From assembly GCF_023101165.1 (NCBI RefSeq), contig NZ_CP078076.1:2418001-2482000 (forward strand): a stretch of 64,000 nt of DNA, written 5' to 3'. The position numbers were made by a program, and so were the translations under genes. The notes beneath the pieces are model-generated. The model searched no databases, was not told the origin of the DNA, and saw only the letters and a list, made by a program, of their open reading frames with translations. This DNA is from Microbacterium sufflavum. GTDB taxonomy: Bacteria; Actinomycetota; Actinomycetes; Actinomycetales; Microbacteriaceae. Shown here piece after piece: positions 18,115 to 27,391 of this stretch; position 1 is the first letter of the stretch; each line of letters starts with the position of its first letter.

Positions 18115-18948
18115 ATGAGCGAAGCGCGCGAGTGGTCACGCGTCGACACGGCCCGGTTCGTCCGCGCCGCGACGCGCGACGACGACAAGTACTCGCGCGG
18201 CGTGGTGGCCCTGCGCACCGGTTCGCCCGCGTACCCCGGGGCCGCCGTGCTCGGGGTCGAGGCCGCATGGCGCGCCGGCGCGGGCTTCGTGCGGTATGCG
18301 GGAGAGCAGCGCGTGATCGACGCCGTGCTCGCCCGCCGCCCGGAGACCGTGGGCGGGCCCGACACCGGGCGCACCCGGGTGGGTGCGTGGGTCATCGGAT
18401 CCGGCACCGACCCCGAGGAGCGGACGGACGCCGAGGCGCGGGCGCTGCGCGAGATCGTGTCGGGCACGGCCCCGGTCGTGATCGACGCCGGCGCACTCGA
18501 CCTGGCGTCCGGCGCGACCGCGCCCGTCGTCGTGACCCCGCACGCGGGGGAGTTCGCCCGGCTTCGGGAGCGCCTCGGTCTCGCCGACGCGGATCAGGAC
18601 ACGGCGGCCGAGGTGCGACGGATGGCCGCCGAGCTGCACGGCGTCGTGCTGCGCAAAGGGGCCCGCACGCTGATCGCGGGGCCCGACGGCCCGGTGATCG
18701 CCGTGGACGCGGGCACCGGGTGGCTCGCGACCGCGGGCACGGGCGATGTGCTGGCCGGCGTGCTCGGGGCCGTGATCGCGGCCAACCCCTGTGCCCCGCT
18801 CGCCGAGGTGGCCGCGGCCGGCACCTGGCTGCACGGGCACGCCGCGCGCATCGCCGCGGGGGTGGGTGGGGGCGGCACGGGCCACCCGATCGTCGCGCTG
18901 GACGTGGCGGAGGCGCTGCCCCTCGCGATCGCGGACGTCCTGTCGTGA
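18115..18948 (+). CDS. nnrD: ADP-dependent NAD(P)H-hydrate dehydratase
   Basis: 277 residues, a ribokinase-like fold. 'YSRGVVALRTGSPAYPGAAVLGVEAAWRAGAGFVRY' is the N-terminal signature, 'VVVTPHAGEFARL' the middle motif and 'WLATAGTGDVLAGVLGA' the nucleotide-binding GTGD motif with the catalytic Asp. It repairs hydrated NADH/NADPH. The epimerase domain found fused in many NnrD proteins is absent, so this is the dehydratase domain alone. The stop overlaps the GTG of the next membrane protein gene. Confidence 0.92.
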   Translation: MSEAREWSRVDTARFVRAATRDDDKYSRGVVALRTGSPAYPGAAVLGVEAAWRAGAGFVRYAGEQRVIDAVLARRPETVGGPDTGRTRVGAWVIGSGTDPEERTDAEARALREIVSGTAPVVIDAGALDLASGATAPVVVTPHAGEFARLRERLGLADADQDTAAEVRRMAAELHGVVLRKGARTLIAGPDGPVIAVDAGTGWLATAGTGDVLAGVLGAVIAANPCAPLAEVAAAGTWLHGHAARIAAGVGGGGTGHPIVALDVAEALPLAIADVLS

Positions 18949-20183
18949 CCCGGCGCGTGCCCGCCCGGACGATCGCGCTGTGGGCCGCCTTCCTCCTGGT
19001 GCACCTGCTCACCGCGCTCGCGGGGTGGATCTACCCGAGCCAGCCGATGGGCGACGTCGTGCTGGTGTACGAGCCCTGGTCGTCGGCGGCGCTCGGCGGC
19101 GGCCCGGTCGTGGGCGTCACCGAACCGTGGGTGTACCCCCAGCTCGCGCTGCTGCCGATGCTGCTCACCGGGCTCCTGGCCACCCCGCTCGTGCCCCTGC
19201 TCGGCGTCTCATCCGCGTACCTCGTCGCCTGGGCGGTGCTGGTGGGCGTGCTCGATGCTGTCGCGTTCGCCGTGCTGGTCGGGCGTCGTCCGGGCCGGGC
19301 GCGCACGGCCGCGGCGTGGTTCTGGTGCGCCGCGCTCCTGCTGCTCGGACCCATCGCGCTGTACCGGATCGACGCGGTCACCGTGCCGATCGCGGTCGTC
19401 GCCGGCCTGTGGCTGCTGTCGCGGCCCGCGCTCGCCGCTGCCCTCCTGACGGTCGGCGCGTGGATCAAGATCTGGCCGGGCGCGCTGCTGCTCGCGGCGG
19501 TGGTGGCCGGGCGCCGGCGGTGGCGGCAGCTCCTGGCGGCGCTGGTGGTCACGGCCGTCGTGCTCGGGGGGCTCGTGCTGCTCGGTGCCCGGTCGGAGAT
19601 CCTCGGGTTCCTCACCGCGCAGACCGGTCGCGGCCTGCAGATCGAGGCGGTCGCGGCGACGCCGTTCCTGTGGCTCGCGGTGGCCGGTGCCGCCCGCATC
19701 GAGTACAGCTTCGACATCCTCACGTTCCAGATCACCGCGCCGGGCGTCGATGCGGTCGCCGCGGTCCTCACGCCGCTGATGGCCGTGGCGGTCGTCGCGG
19801 TCACCGCCCTCGGGGCGGTCACGGCCACGCGCGGTGCGGTGTTCGGCCGGTTGTTCCCGCCGCTCGCGCTCGCGCTCGTGACGGTGCTGATCGTCGGCAA
19901 TAAGGTGGGGTCGCCGCAGTTCCAGACCTGGCTTCTCGCGCCCGTGATCCTCTGGATCGTGTGGGACAGGGCGCGCGCGACGGTGCCCGCCGTGCTGGTG
20001 CTGGCGCTGTGCCTGGTCACGTGCCTGATCTACCCGCTCACCTACGACGCGCTGCTGCGGGCCGAGCCCGTGCCCGTGCTGCTGCTCACGCTGCGCAACG
20101 TGCTGCTCATCGTCCTGACCGTCGTGAGCTTGCGCGCCGTCCTGCGCGTTCCCGCCGTCCGTCCCCCTCGAACCAAGGAGTGA
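18945..20183 (+). CDS. Multi-pass membrane protein, DUF2029/GT87-like
   Basis: 412 residues with about 10-11 membrane segments. The pattern (first helix with a short extracytoplasmic loop 'WIYPSQPMGDVVLVYEPW', then 'LYRIDAVTVPIAVVAGLWLLSRP', 'TVGAWIKIWPGALLLAAV', and late 'GNKVGSPQFQTWLLAPVI') resembles GT87/DUF2029 polyprenol-mannose-dependent mannosyltransferases; IKIWP and SPQ(F/Y)..W are commonly seen in them. The donor/acceptor is not certain. GTG 18945 overlaps the preceding stop (GTGA); 4 nt separate it from the next gene, so it is in the nnrD operon. Confidence 0.75.
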   Translation: MTRRVPARTIALWAAFLLVHLLTALAGWIYPSQPMGDVVLVYEPWSSAALGGGPVVGVTEPWVYPQLALLPMLLTGLLATPLVPLLGVSSAYLVAWAVLVGVLDAVAFAVLVGRRPGRARTAAAWFWCAALLLLGPIALYRIDAVTVPIAVVAGLWLLSRPALAAALLTVGAWIKIWPGALLLAAVVAGRRRWRQLLAALVVTAVVLGGLVLLGARSEILGFLTAQTGRGLQIEAVAATPFLWLAVAGAARIEYSFDILTFQITAPGVDAVAAVLTPLMAVAVVAVTALGAVTATRGAVFGRLFPPLALALVTVLIVGNKVGSPQFQTWLLAPVILWIVWDRARATVPAVLVLALCLVTCLIYPLTYDALLRAEPVPVLLLTLRNVLLIVLTVVSLRAVLRVPAVRPPRTKE

Positions 20184-20187
20184 ACCC

Positions 20188-20523
20188 ATGCTGATCGCCT
20201 TCTCCGTCGCCCCCAGCGGCACACCGGCCGACGGTGCCGTCGACCGCTCCGACGCCTCCGTCCACGACGCGGTGGCCGCCGCCGTGCGCGTGGTGCGCGC
20301 CTCCGGGCTCCCGCACCGCACGACGAGCATGTTCACCGAGATCGAGGGCCCCGACTGGGACACCGTGATGGACGTGGTCAAGCGTGCGACCGAGGCGGTC
20401 ATGCCGTTCGGCTCCCGCGTGTCCCTCGTGCTCAAGGCCGACATCCGTCCGGGGTACTCGGGCGAGCTCGACGCGAAGGTCGAGCGCCTGGAGGCGGCGA
20501 TCGACGAGGCCGACGCCCGCTAA
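20188..20523 (+). CDS. Thiamine-binding protein, MTH1187/YkoF family
   Basis: 111 residues, one ferredoxin-like domain of the DUF77/thiamine_BP family: 'MLIAFSVAPSG', 'SGLPHRTTSMFTEIEGPDWDTVMDVVKRATEAV', 'SRVSLVLKADIRPG'. Family members bind thiamine or its precursors in the cytoplasm. An AAGGAG ribosome site overlaps the end of the previous gene. No thiamine biosynthesis gene or TPP riboswitch is nearby, so its exact role here is open. Confidence 0.85.
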   Translation: MLIAFSVAPSGTPADGAVDRSDASVHDAVAAAVRVVRASGLPHRTTSMFTEIEGPDWDTVMDVVKRATEAVMPFGSRVSLVLKADIRPGYSGELDAKVERLEAAIDEADAR

Positions 20524-20526
20524 GCT
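20521..20526 (+). promoter_or_regulatory. Leaderless-type -10 hexamer of the MFS gene (TAAGCT)
   Basis: TAAGCT includes the stop codon of the preceding gene and ends 6 nt before GTG 20533. Confidence 0.55.
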
Positions 20527-20532
20527 GAACCG

Positions 20533-21762
20533 GTGAATCCCTCGACCGCATCGAGGGGTGCGGCGAAGAGGGCGCTCCTCTCTCTCGCCATCGGCAGCTT
20601 CGGCATCGGCATGACCGAATTCGTCGTGATGGGGCTGCTCCCGAACATCGCCGCCGACCTGCTGCCGTCCGTCTGGGCGACCAGTCAGGAGGAGGCGCTG
20701 AGCCAGGCCGGCTGGCTCATTTCGCTCTACGCGCTCGGCGTGGTGATCGGCGCGCCGACGATCGCGGGCTTCGTCGCCCGGTTCCCGCGCCACCGTGTGA
20801 TGATCGTGCTGGCGCTCGCGCTCACGGTGTTCAACGCGCTGACCGTCGTGCTGCCCACGTTCGAGCTGGTCGGCGCGTCGCGGTTCCTGGCCGGCCTGCC
20901 GCACGGCGCCTACTTCGGGATCGGCGCGCTCGTGGCCGCGGAGGTGATGGGGCCGGGCAACCGTGCGAAGGGCGTCGCCTTCATCCTCACCGGGCTCACG
21001 GTCGCGAACGTCGTGGGAGTGCCGCTGGGCACGTTCCTCGGGCAGCAGTGGGGCTGGCGTGCCGCGTTCGCCGTCGTCGCGCTGGTGTTCGCCCTCGCCA
21101 CGCTCTGCATCGCCCTGTTCGTGCCGGCGCACCCGGGCGACCCCGGTCGCACGATGCGCGCGGAGCTCGGGGTGTTCCGCATCGGACAGGTGTGGTTCAC
21201 GCTCGGCGTCGGCGCGATCGGCTTCGGCGGATTCTTCGCCGTCTACAGCTACATCGCGCCGCTGGTCACCGAGGTCGCGGGGTCGCCCGAGTGGGCGGTG
21301 CCGATCGTGCTGGTGCTGATGGGGCTGGGTATGACCGCGGGCAACCTGGTCGGCGGGCACCTCGCCGACATCGACCTCCGGCGCACGCTGCTGGGTGGCC
21401 TGGCCGCGATGGGCGTCGTGTTCGCGCTGCTCGCGGTGCTGTCGTTCTGGATCGTGAGCCTCGGCCTGCTGGTGGTGCTGGTCGGCTTCGTCTCGTCTGT
21501 GCTCAGCCCCACCATCCAGACGCGGCTCATGGACGTCGCGGGCGACAACCAGTCGATCGCCGCGGCCATGAACCACTCCGCGCTGAACGTCGGCAACAGC
21601 CTCGGCGCGTTCCTGGGCGGCGTCGTGATCGCGCTCGGCTGGGGCTTCACCGCTCCCGCGTGGACCGGTGCCGCGCTCGCGGTCGCCGGACTGCTCATCG
21701 CGCTGCTGTCGTACCGGGTGGAGGCGCGTCGCGCCCCAGCGGTCGTCGTACTCGCGTCGTAG
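20533..21762 (+). CDS. MFS transporter, DHA1/AraJ-type exporter
   Basis: 409 residues with 12 predicted membrane segments. 'IGSFGIGMTEFVVMGLLPNIAADL' is the helix-1 signature of the AraJ/YdhP branch. 'GFVARFPRHRVMIVLALALTVFNALT' is the loop 2-3 motif A region and 'SRFLAGLPHGAYFGIGALVAAEVM' motif B. 'LTGLTVANVVGVPLGTFLGQQWGWR' is motif C of drug/H+ antiporters. It probably exports sugars, arabinose-like solutes or drugs; the substrate cannot be read. GTG start, leaderless type. Confidence 0.88.
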   Translation: MNPSTASRGAAKRALLSLAIGSFGIGMTEFVVMGLLPNIAADLLPSVWATSQEEALSQAGWLISLYALGVVIGAPTIAGFVARFPRHRVMIVLALALTVFNALTVVLPTFELVGASRFLAGLPHGAYFGIGALVAAEVMGPGNRAKGVAFILTGLTVANVVGVPLGTFLGQQWGWRAAFAVVALVFALATLCIALFVPAHPGDPGRTMRAELGVFRIGQVWFTLGVGAIGFGGFFAVYSYIAPLVTEVAGSPEWAVPIVLVLMGLGMTAGNLVGGHLADIDLRRTLLGGLAAMGVVFALLAVLSFWIVSLGLLVVLVGFVSSVLSPTIQTRLMDVAGDNQSIAAAMNHSALNVGNSLGAFLGGVVIALGWGFTAPAWTGAALAVAGLLIALLSYRVEARRAPAVVVLAS

Positions 21763-21765
21763 AGT
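21760..21765 (+). promoter_or_regulatory. Leaderless-type -10 hexamer of the Nudix gene (TAGAGT)
   Basis: TAGAGT overlaps the MFS stop codon and ends 6 nt before GTG 21772. Confidence 0.55.
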
Positions 21766-21771
21766 GACGGG

Positions 21772-22377
21772 GTGACGATCCCCGACGACGAGCTGCCGCT
21801 GGCGGGGACGGCCGTGCTGCTGCGACCCGCCGACGAGGGCTTCCGCGTGCTGCTGCTGCGGCGGCCGGAGCGTGGCTCGTTCGCCGGTGCCTGGGTGTTC
21901 CCCGGCGGCAAGGTCGAGCAGGGCGATCGCCGCGACGGCGCCGACCGCGTGGACGATGCGCGGCGGGCGGCGGTGCGCGAGACCGCGGAGGAGGTGGGCC
22001 TCGTGATCGACGGGCTCGTGCCCCTGTCGGAGTGGCGGCCGCCCGCGGAGGCTCCCGTCCGCATCCGCACCTGGTTCTTCCTCGCCGAGGCTCCGCGGGC
22101 CGAGGCTGTGCCGTCCGAGGCGGAGGTCGCGGAGCTCGCCTGGGTCACCCCGGCGGAGGCCCTCGGCCGACACGCGTCGGGGGAGTGGACGCTGTTCCCG
22201 CCCACCTGGGTTACGCTGCACCGGCTGTCGATGCACGACCGGGTGTCCGCGGCGGTCGCGTCGGCCGGGGCGGCGGAGCTGTTCCAGACGCGTGTGCTCG
22301 ACGGCGGGCGGGCCTTCGCGTGGGAGCAGGGCACGCTGCACGCCGCGGCACGCCCGTGGAGCTTCGCCCCGGCGTGA
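21772..22377 (+). CDS. Nudix hydrolase
   Basis: 201 residues. The Nudix region runs from 'WVFPGGKVEQGD' to 'AAVRETAEEVGL', with about 10 extra residues between the glycine-rich start and REx2EE, as in the NUDT7/NUDT19-like coenzyme A or nucleotide-sugar subgroup. 'RIRTWFFLAEAP' and 'ELAWVTPAEAL' follow as usual. It cleaves a nucleoside diphosphate linked to another group; the substrate is not clear. Convergent with metX, stop to stop within 3 nt. Confidence 0.87.
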   Translation: MTIPDDELPLAGTAVLLRPADEGFRVLLLRRPERGSFAGAWVFPGGKVEQGDRRDGADRVDDARRAAVRETAEEVGLVIDGLVPLSEWRPPAEAPVRIRTWFFLAEAPRAEAVPSEAEVAELAWVTPAEALGRHASGEWTLFPPTWVTLHRLSMHDRVSAAVASAGAAELFQTRVLDGGRAFAWEQGTLHAAARPWSFAPA

Positions 22378-22379
22378 GC

Positions 22380-23585
22380 TCAGGCGTCGAGGAGGCGTCG
22401 CAGCTGCGTGCCGACCGCGTCGGTCTCGATCAGGAAGCCGTCGTGGCCGAAGTCGCTCGCCAGCACCACCGCGTCGTCGTCGAGCACGGTGGGGATGCTG
22501 CGGGCGATACGCTGCTGGCCGTCGACGGGGAACAGCCGGTCGCTGTCGATGCCGAGCACGAGGGTCGTGGCCGTCACCGCGCGCAGTGCCTCCTCCACAC
22601 CACCGCGACCGCGCCCCACGTCGTGCGAGTTCATGGCCTCGACCAGGGTGATGTAGCTGTTGGCGTCGAACCGGCGCGTGAACTTGTTGCCGTGGAAGTC
22701 GAGGTACGACTCCACTGCGAAGCGCCCGCCGTGCCCGAGCGGTGACACGTCGGACTGCCACGACCGCTGGAACCGCTGGTTGAGCTCGATCGGGCTGCGG
22801 TAGTTCAGCAGGGCCATGCGCCGGGCGAGGGCGAGGCCGCGGTGGGGGCCGTCGCCGTCGGAGAGGTCGTAGTACTCGCCGCCCTGGAAGCGCGGATCCA
22901 TGCGGATGGTCTCGAGCTGCACCGTGTTCAGGGCGATCTGGTCGGCCGTCGTCACCGGTGGCGAGGACAGCACGGCGAGCCGCTCGACGCGGGCGGGATG
23001 GGTGACCGCCCACTCCAGCGCGTGCATGCCGCCCATCGAGCCGCCGATCACCGCCGCCCAGGTGTCGATGCCGAGCGCGTCGGCCAGGCGCACCTGCGCG
23101 GCCACCTGATCGCGGATCGTGAGGTAGGGGAAGCGCGACGCCCACTCGTAGCCGTCGGGGGCGATGCTCGCCGGTCCGGTCGAGCCCTGGCAGCCGCCGA
23201 GCATGTTCGGCGCGATCACGAACCACCGGTCGGTGTCGAGCGCCGCGCCCGGCCCGACGATGTCCTCCCACCAGCCGGCCGTGGGGTGTCCGGCTCCTGC
23301 CTCGCCGCGCACGTGGCTGTCGCCGGTGAGCGCGTGGAGCACGAGCACGGCGTTGTCGCGTGCGGCGTTCAGCTCGCCCCAGGTCTCGTACGCCAGCCGG
23401 ATGCCGGGGAGCTCGGCCCCGCTCTCGGTGCGGAACGACCCGAAGGCGGCGAAGCGGCGCCCGCCCACGGGGTCTCCGTCGCGCCACGCGCCGGTCGCGG
23501 GCGGTCGGGCACGGAGCAGACGGACGTCGGCCTCCGTCACGGGTGCCGACGGCACCGTGTCCTCGGAGGTCGTCTGCCAGTCCAT
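22380..23585 (-). CDS. metX: Homoserine O-acetyltransferase
   Basis: 401 residues, alpha/beta-hydrolase fold. The nucleophile is S183 in 'VIGGSMGGMHALEWA'. 'LHALTGDSHVRG' is the oxyanion region, 'LGIDSDRLFPVDGQQRIA' and 'DFGHDGFLIETD' carry the Asp and His of the triad, and 'NMLGGCQGSTGP' is a strongly conserved MetX segment. It makes O-acetylhomoserine from homoserine and acetyl-CoA for methionine synthesis. MetY, the next enzyme, is encoded just upstream, but a terminator separates them and metX has its own -10-like GAGAAT, so it is expressed separately. Confidence 0.95.
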   Translation of the reverse strand: MDWQTTSEDTVPSAPVTEADVRLLRARPPATGAWRDGDPVGGRRFAAFGSFRTESGAELPGIRLAYETWGELNAARDNAVLVLHALTGDSHVRGEAGAGHPTAGWWEDIVGPGAALDTDRWFVIAPNMLGGCQGSTGPASIAPDGYEWASRFPYLTIRDQVAAQVRLADALGIDTWAAVIGGSMGGMHALEWAVTHPARVERLAVLSSPPVTTADQIALNTVQLETIRMDPRFQGGEYYDLSDGDGPHRGLALARRMALLNYRSPIELNQRFQRSWQSDVSPLGHGGRFAVESYLDFHGNKFTRRFDANSYITLVEAMNSHDVGRGRGGVEEALRAVTATTLVLGIDSDRLFPVDGQQRIARSIPTVLDDDAVVLASDFGHDGFLIETDAVGTQLRRLLDA

Positions 23586-23591
23586 CCCCCC

Positions 23592-23597
23592 ATTCTC
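23592..23597 (-). promoter_or_regulatory. Leaderless-type -10 hexamer of metX (GAGAAT)
   Basis: GAGAAT on the minus strand ends 6 nt (GGGGGG) before ATG 23585. The first base is off consensus. Confidence 0.4.
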
Positions 23598-23641
23598 GCC
23601 TGGCGGGCGGCGCTCCGGCGGCAGGTTACGCGGCGGGGACG

Positions 23642-23677
23642 ACGGATGCCCCGGACCGCGTGGTCCGGGGCATCCGT
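23642..23677. terminator. Terminator hairpin after metY
   Basis: A 16-bp inverted repeat with loop GCGT, 15 nt past the metY stop, between metY and metX (both minus strand). The arm contains GATGCCCCGG, also found in the hairpin at 37127-37161. Confidence 0.85.
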
Positions 23678-23691
23678 GTGAGACGGTCCGC

Positions 23692-25014
23692 TCAGGCGCG
23701 GGCGGCCTCCGAGACGGCGCGTGCGGCGGCGAGGGCCTGGTCGAGGTCGGCCTTCAGGTCGTCGATGTTCTCGAGCCCCACCGACAGACGCACGAGGCCC
23801 GGCGTGACACCCGCCGTGAGCTGCTGCTCGGGCGTGAGCTGCGCGTGCGTCGTGGAGGCGGGGTGGATGACGAGCGAGCGCACGTCGCCGATGTTGGCGA
23901 GGTGGCTGAACAGCGACAGGCTGTTGACGAACTCGCGACCGGCCTCCACGCCGCCCTTGAGCTCGAACGACAGCACCGCGCCGACGCCCTTCGGCGCGTA
24001 CTCATTCGCCTTGGCGTACCACGGCGAGGAGGGCAGACCCGAGTAGTTGACCGACGCGACGTCGTCGCGGCCGTCCAGCCACTCGGCGATCTCCTGGGCG
24101 TTCTGCACGTGGCGCTCGATGCGCAGCGACAGGGTCTCCACGCCCTGGATGAGGTTCCAGGCGCTCTGCGGCGAGATGGAGGAGCCGAGGTCGCGCAGCA
24201 GCTGCACGCGGGCCTTGATGATGTAGGCGAGCGCGTCGCCGACCGCGGCCGTGTAGCTGGCGCCGTGGTACGAGGGGTCGGGCTCGGTGAGGCCGGGGAA
24301 CTTCTCGACGTTCTCCGACCACGCGAAACGGCCGCCGTCGATCACGACGCCGCCGATGGTCGTGCCGTGGCCACCGAGGAACTTGGTGATCGAGTGGACG
24401 ACGATGTCGGCGCCGTGCTCGAACGGGCGGATGAGGTAGGGCGTCGCGATCGTGTTGTCGACGATCAGGGGGACGCCGTTCTCGTGCGCGATGTCGGCGA
24501 CCGTGCGGATGTCGAGCACGTTGATCTGCGGGTTGCCGATGGTCTCGGCGAAGAACAGCTTGGTGTTCGGGCGGACGGCGCGGCGCCACTCCTCGGGGTC
24601 GTCCTGGTTCTCGACGAACGTGACCTCGATGCCGAGCTTGGCGAGCGTGTACTTGAAGAGGTTGTAGGTGCCGCCGTAGATCGAGCTGGAGGCGACGAAG
24701 TGGTCGCCGGCCTGGGCGATGTTGAGGATCGCGAAGGTCGAGGCGGCCTGGCCGCTGGACAGGACGAGGGCGCCGGTGCCCCCTTCGAGGGCCGCGAGGC
24801 GCTGCTCGAGCACATCCTGGGTCGGGTTCTGGATGCGGGTGTAGATGTTGCCGAACTCGGCCAGCGCGAACAGGTTCGCGGCGTGGTCGGCGTTGTCGAA
24901 CACGTACGACGTGGTCTGGTAGATCGGCGTCGCACGCGCCTTCGTGACCGGGTCGGGTGCGGCGCCCGAGTGGATCTGCTTGGTCTCGAAACGCCAGGTC
25001 TCGGGTGCGGACAT
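23692..25014 (-). CDS. metY: O-acetylhomoserine sulfhydrylase
   Basis: 440 residues, a PLP enzyme of the Cys/Met family. The PLP lysine is K211 in '[16 protein letters not shown]'; '[22 protein letters not shown]' and '[14 protein letters not shown]' are the usual N-terminal signatures. It joins O-acetylhomoserine (from MetX) and sulfide to give homocysteine. Its length (about 440) fits O-acetylhomoserine sulfhydrylase rather than the shorter cystathionine synthase. The leader before ATG is short (about 45 nt from a candidate -10), leaving no room for a SAM riboswitch. Confidence 0.95.
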   Translation of the reverse strand: MSAPETWRFETKQIHSGAAPDPVTKARATPIYQTTSYVFDNADHAANLFALAEFGNIYTRIQNPTQDVLEQRLAALEGGTGALVLSSGQAASTFAILNIAQAGDHFVASSSIYGGTYNLFKYTLAKLGIEVTFVENQDDPEEWRRAVRPNTKLFFAETIGNPQINVLDIRTVADIAHENGVPLIVDNTIATPYLIRPFEHGADIVVHSITKFLGGHGTTIGGVVIDGGRFAWSENVEKFPGLTEPDPSYHGASYTAAVGDALAYIIKARVQLLRDLGSSISPQSAWNLIQGVETLSLRIERHVQNAQEIAEWLDGRDDVASVNYSGLPSSPWYAKANEYAPKGVGAVLSFELKGGVEAGREFVNSLSLFSHLANIGDVRSLVIHPASTTHAQLTPEQQLTAGVTPGLVRLSVGLENIDDLKADLDQALAAARAVSEAARA

Positions 25015-25064
25015 GTGTTCCCCCTGGAACGGTCGGAAGTCGGATGGCGTGTGCCCTTGCAGCG

Positions 25065-25091
25065 AGAGTACGGAACTTCCCCCGGTGTCAA
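25065..25091 (-). promoter_or_regulatory. Candidate metY promoter
   Basis: A consensus -35 TTGACA (25091-25086) and a -10-like TACTCT (25070-25065) on the minus strand. The 15-nt spacer is shorter than the usual 17, so this is tentative. Confidence 0.35.
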
Positions 25092-25222
25092 CAGCGGCCG
25101 GGAAATGTGACGTAACACAGCGCTCCTCACCTCGAGCGGAGGACGCAGGTCTTCCGCTCGGCCGCCGTGCCGGTTACCGTACGTGCCAGGCGCGGCCGAC
25201 GGGCCCGCGGACAGGAGACCCC

Positions 25223-25825
25223 ATGACTGTCGACGATCTCGGTGCGGGCGCACACGATGACGCACCCCGGGGCCTGCCCCGCCGGACCGTGCTGGCGGGC
25301 GCGGTCTGGTCCGTGCCGGTGATCGCGCTCGTGACCGCCGCGCCGGCCGCGGCGGCGTCGGCCGAAGGGCTGGGCCGATTCGTGATCGAGACCATGCAGG
25401 GCGGCACCTGGGTGGACCCGCAGTACTACGGCGCATCGATCCAGCTGCGTAACGACGACACGCAGGCGGCCACGATCCCGGTGGCGGACATCACCAGCGG
25501 CACGGTCACCGTCACCATGAATCGAGTCGACGTCGGCGCGCTGCAACCGGTCGTCATCGCGAACGCCGGCGGGTCGAGCCCGTCCGTTCCCGCGCTCCCG
25601 GCGACCGACCCGACCTGGACCGCGGGGGGCGTGACCGACAACGGCGACGGCACCGTAACGTACACGCTGGCGTACGTGGGCAGCGTCGCGGGGCAGGGGG
25701 TCACCCACGTCACGTTCGGCATCCTCGGTCCGACGCCGCTGAACTCGGGTATCCCCGTGACGGTCACCTCGACCGGGAGCCCCAGCGACGGCACCGTGCA
25801 CACGCGCACCGCCACGCTGTTCTGA
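25223..25825 (+). CDS. Tat-exported protein of unknown function
   Basis: 200 residues. The N-terminus is a Tat signal: '[28 protein letters not shown]' with twin arginines at about 20-21, a hydrophobic stretch and an AAA cleavage region near 45. The mature part of about 150 residues is Thr/Val/Gly-rich and beta-like ('[17 protein letters not shown]', '[15 protein letters not shown]'), similar to Ig-like surface or pilin-like domains, with no LPxTG or other anchor. AGGAG lies 5 nt before ATG 25223. TACCGT at 25175-25180 may be its -10. I do not recognise a family. Confidence 0.75.
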   Translation: MTVDDLGAGAHDDAPRGLPRRTVLAGAVWSVPVIALVTAAPAAAASAEGLGRFVIETMQGGTWVDPQYYGASIQLRNDDTQAATIPVADITSGTVTVTMNRVDVGALQPVVIANAGGSSPSVPALPATDPTWTAGGVTDNGDGTVTYTLAYVGSVAGQGVTHVTFGILGPTPLNSGIPVTVTSTGSPSDGTVHTRTATLF

Positions 25826-25875
25826 CGTTCGCGGCACCGCGGCGATCGTCGCTCGGGAATCGGGTGAGGACATCG

Positions 25876-25881
25876 TACGGT
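25876..25881 (+). promoter_or_regulatory. Leaderless-type -10 hexamer of the SDR gene (TACGGT)
   Basis: TACGGT ends 7 nt before ATG 25889. Confidence 0.5.
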
Positions 25882-25888
25882 GGAGGGC

Positions 25889-26671
25889 ATGGCGAACAGA
25901 CGTGCAGTGGTGACAGGGGCGAGTTCCGGGATCGGCGCGGCGACGGTGCGCGCGCTGCGGGGGCGGGGATGGGACGTGGTCGGCGTCGCCCGCCGGGAGG
26001 ACCGCCTGCGGGCCCTGGCCGCGGAGACCGGGGCCTCGGTGATCGCGTGCGACCTGACCGACGGTGCCGCCGTGTCGGCCCTGGTCGGAGAGCTCGAGCG
26101 TTCGGGTCCGCTGCACGCGCTGGTGCAGGTCGCCGGGGGCGCGCGCGGGACGGACCGCGTGGAGGATGCCGCGATCGACGACTGGCAGTGGATGTTCGAC
26201 GCGAACGTGCTGGCCACGCAGCGCCTGGTCGCGGGGCTCCTGCCCCTCCTGCGCGCGACGGCCGAGGTGGACGGGCACGCCGACACGGTGTTCGTGACCT
26301 CGACCGCCGCGCAGACGGCGTATCCGGGCGGGGCGGGGTACAACGCGGCGAAGGCGGCCGAGGGCATGCTGGTGCGGGCCCTGCGCCAGGAGCTCAACGG
26401 CGAGCCCATCCGGGTCGTGGAGGTCGCACCGGGGATGGTGCACACGGAGGAGTTCACGCTCAACCGTCTCGGCGGCGACGCGGTCGCGGCGGAGGCGGTG
26501 TACGCCGGGGTCGAGGCGCCCCTCCTGGCCGACGACGTCGCCGATGTGATCGCCTACGCGCTGGGGGCTCCCGCACACGTCAATCTCGACCTGATCACGA
26601 TGCGCCCGGTGGCGCAGTCCGCCCAGCACCTGCTCGCGCGGGGTCCGCTGCGCGTGCGGACCGCGGAGTGA
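25889..26671 (+). CDS. Short-chain dehydrogenase/reductase (YdfG-like)
   Basis: 260 residues, classical SDR. '[18 protein letters not shown]' is the TGxxxGIG cofactor loop, and 'RRED' after the second strand suggests NADP. The catalytic set is S in 'VTSTAAQTA' and Y-x3-K in '[12 protein letters not shown]'. '[20 protein letters not shown]' follows the pattern of YdfG-like 3-hydroxy-acid/serine dehydrogenases. The true substrate is unknown. The stop overlaps the A of the uracil-DNA glycosylase ATG (TGATG), so the two are coupled. Confidence 0.88.
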   Translation: MANRRAVVTGASSGIGAATVRALRGRGWDVVGVARREDRLRALAAETGASVIACDLTDGAAVSALVGELERSGPLHALVQVAGGARGTDRVEDAAIDDWQWMFDANVLATQRLVAGLLPLLRATAEVDGHADTVFVTSTAAQTAYPGGAGYNAAKAAEGMLVRALRQELNGEPIRVVEVAPGMVHTEEFTLNRLGGDAVAAEAVYAGVEAPLLADDVADVIAYALGAPAHVNLDLITMRPVAQSAQHLLARGPLRVRTAE

Positions 26672-27387
26672 TGGCGGGCCGCGGCCTCGCCGAGCTCGCG
26701 CGCGACGGACTGATCGATCCGGGCTGGGCGGAGGCTCTGGCTCCCGCGCAGGAGCGGATCACCGCGCTCGGCGAGCGGCTCCGTGCGGAACAGGCGGCCG
26801 GTCGCGGCTACCTTCCCGCGGGCGAGAACGTGCTGCGGGCGTTCCAGCGGCCGCTGTCGGAGGTGCGGGTGCTCATCACGGGGCAGGACCCGTACCCCAC
26901 GCCGGGGCATCCGATCGGGCTGTCGTTCGCGGTGGACCGCCACGTGCGACCGCTGCCGCGGAGTCTGACGAACATCTACAAGGAGCGCGAGAGCGACCTC
27001 GGTCTCCCGCCCGCGCCGCACGGAGACCTCACGGCGTGGAGCGACCAGGGCGTGCTGCTGCTCAACCGGGTGCTCACCGTGCAGCCGGGCGCGGCGGGCT
27101 CGCACCGCCGCTGGGGCTGGGAGGAGGTGACAGAGCTCGCGATCCGTGCGCTCGTCGCCCGGGACCAGCCGCTCGTCGCCGTGCTGTGGGGCAGGGACGC
27201 CGCGAACCTCCGTCCGCTGCTCGGCGACACGCCGGTGATCGAATCCGCGCACCCGTCGCCGCTCTCGGCGAGCCGCGGCTTCTTCGGTTCGCGGCCCTTC
27301 TCCCGCGCCAACGCGCTGCTGGCGGAGGCGGGCGGCGACCCGGTGGACTGGCGGGTGGAGGGCGAGGCGGAGGCCTCCCTAAGCTGA
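26671..27387 (+). CDS. ung: Uracil-DNA glycosylase, family 1
   Basis: 238 residues. The water-activating loop is '[18 protein letters not shown]' (catalytic D73), the DNA-reading loop '[19 protein letters not shown]' (catalytic His); '[19 protein letters not shown]' and '[10 protein letters not shown]' are the other family motifs. It removes uracil from DNA, the first step of base excision repair. ATG 26671 overlaps the previous stop by one base. The -10 hexamer of the next gene lies across its own stop codon. Confidence 0.95.
   Translation: MAGRGLAELARDGLIDPGWAEALAPAQERITALGERLRAEQAAGRGYLPAGENVLRAFQRPLSEVRVLITGQDPYPTPGHPIGLSFAVDRHVRPLPRSLTNIYKERESDLGLPPAPHGDLTAWSDQGVLLLNRVLTVQPGAAGSHRRWGWEEVTELAIRALVARDQPLVAVLWGRDAANLRPLLGDTPVIESAHPSPLSASRGFFGSRPFSRANALLAEAGGDPVDWRVEGEAEASLS
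27380..27385 (+). promoter_or_regulatory. Leaderless-type -10 hexamer of the GNAT gene (TAAGCT)
   Basis: TAAGCT lies at the very end of ung and finishes 6 nt before ATG 27392. Confidence 0.6.
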
Positions 27388-27391
27388 GCGC

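Noticed and set aside
20107..23487. A minus-strand open frame of over 1100 codons across the MFS and Nudix genes
   Set aside because: Low-complexity Arg/His-rich [11 protein letters not shown]; it is antisense to clear genes and out of frame with metX.
25015..25110. A SAM riboswitch upstream of metY
   Set aside because: The region before the start is too short (about 45 nt after the likely -10) and I could not see the conserved pairing of SAM-I, SAM-II or SAM-IV elements.
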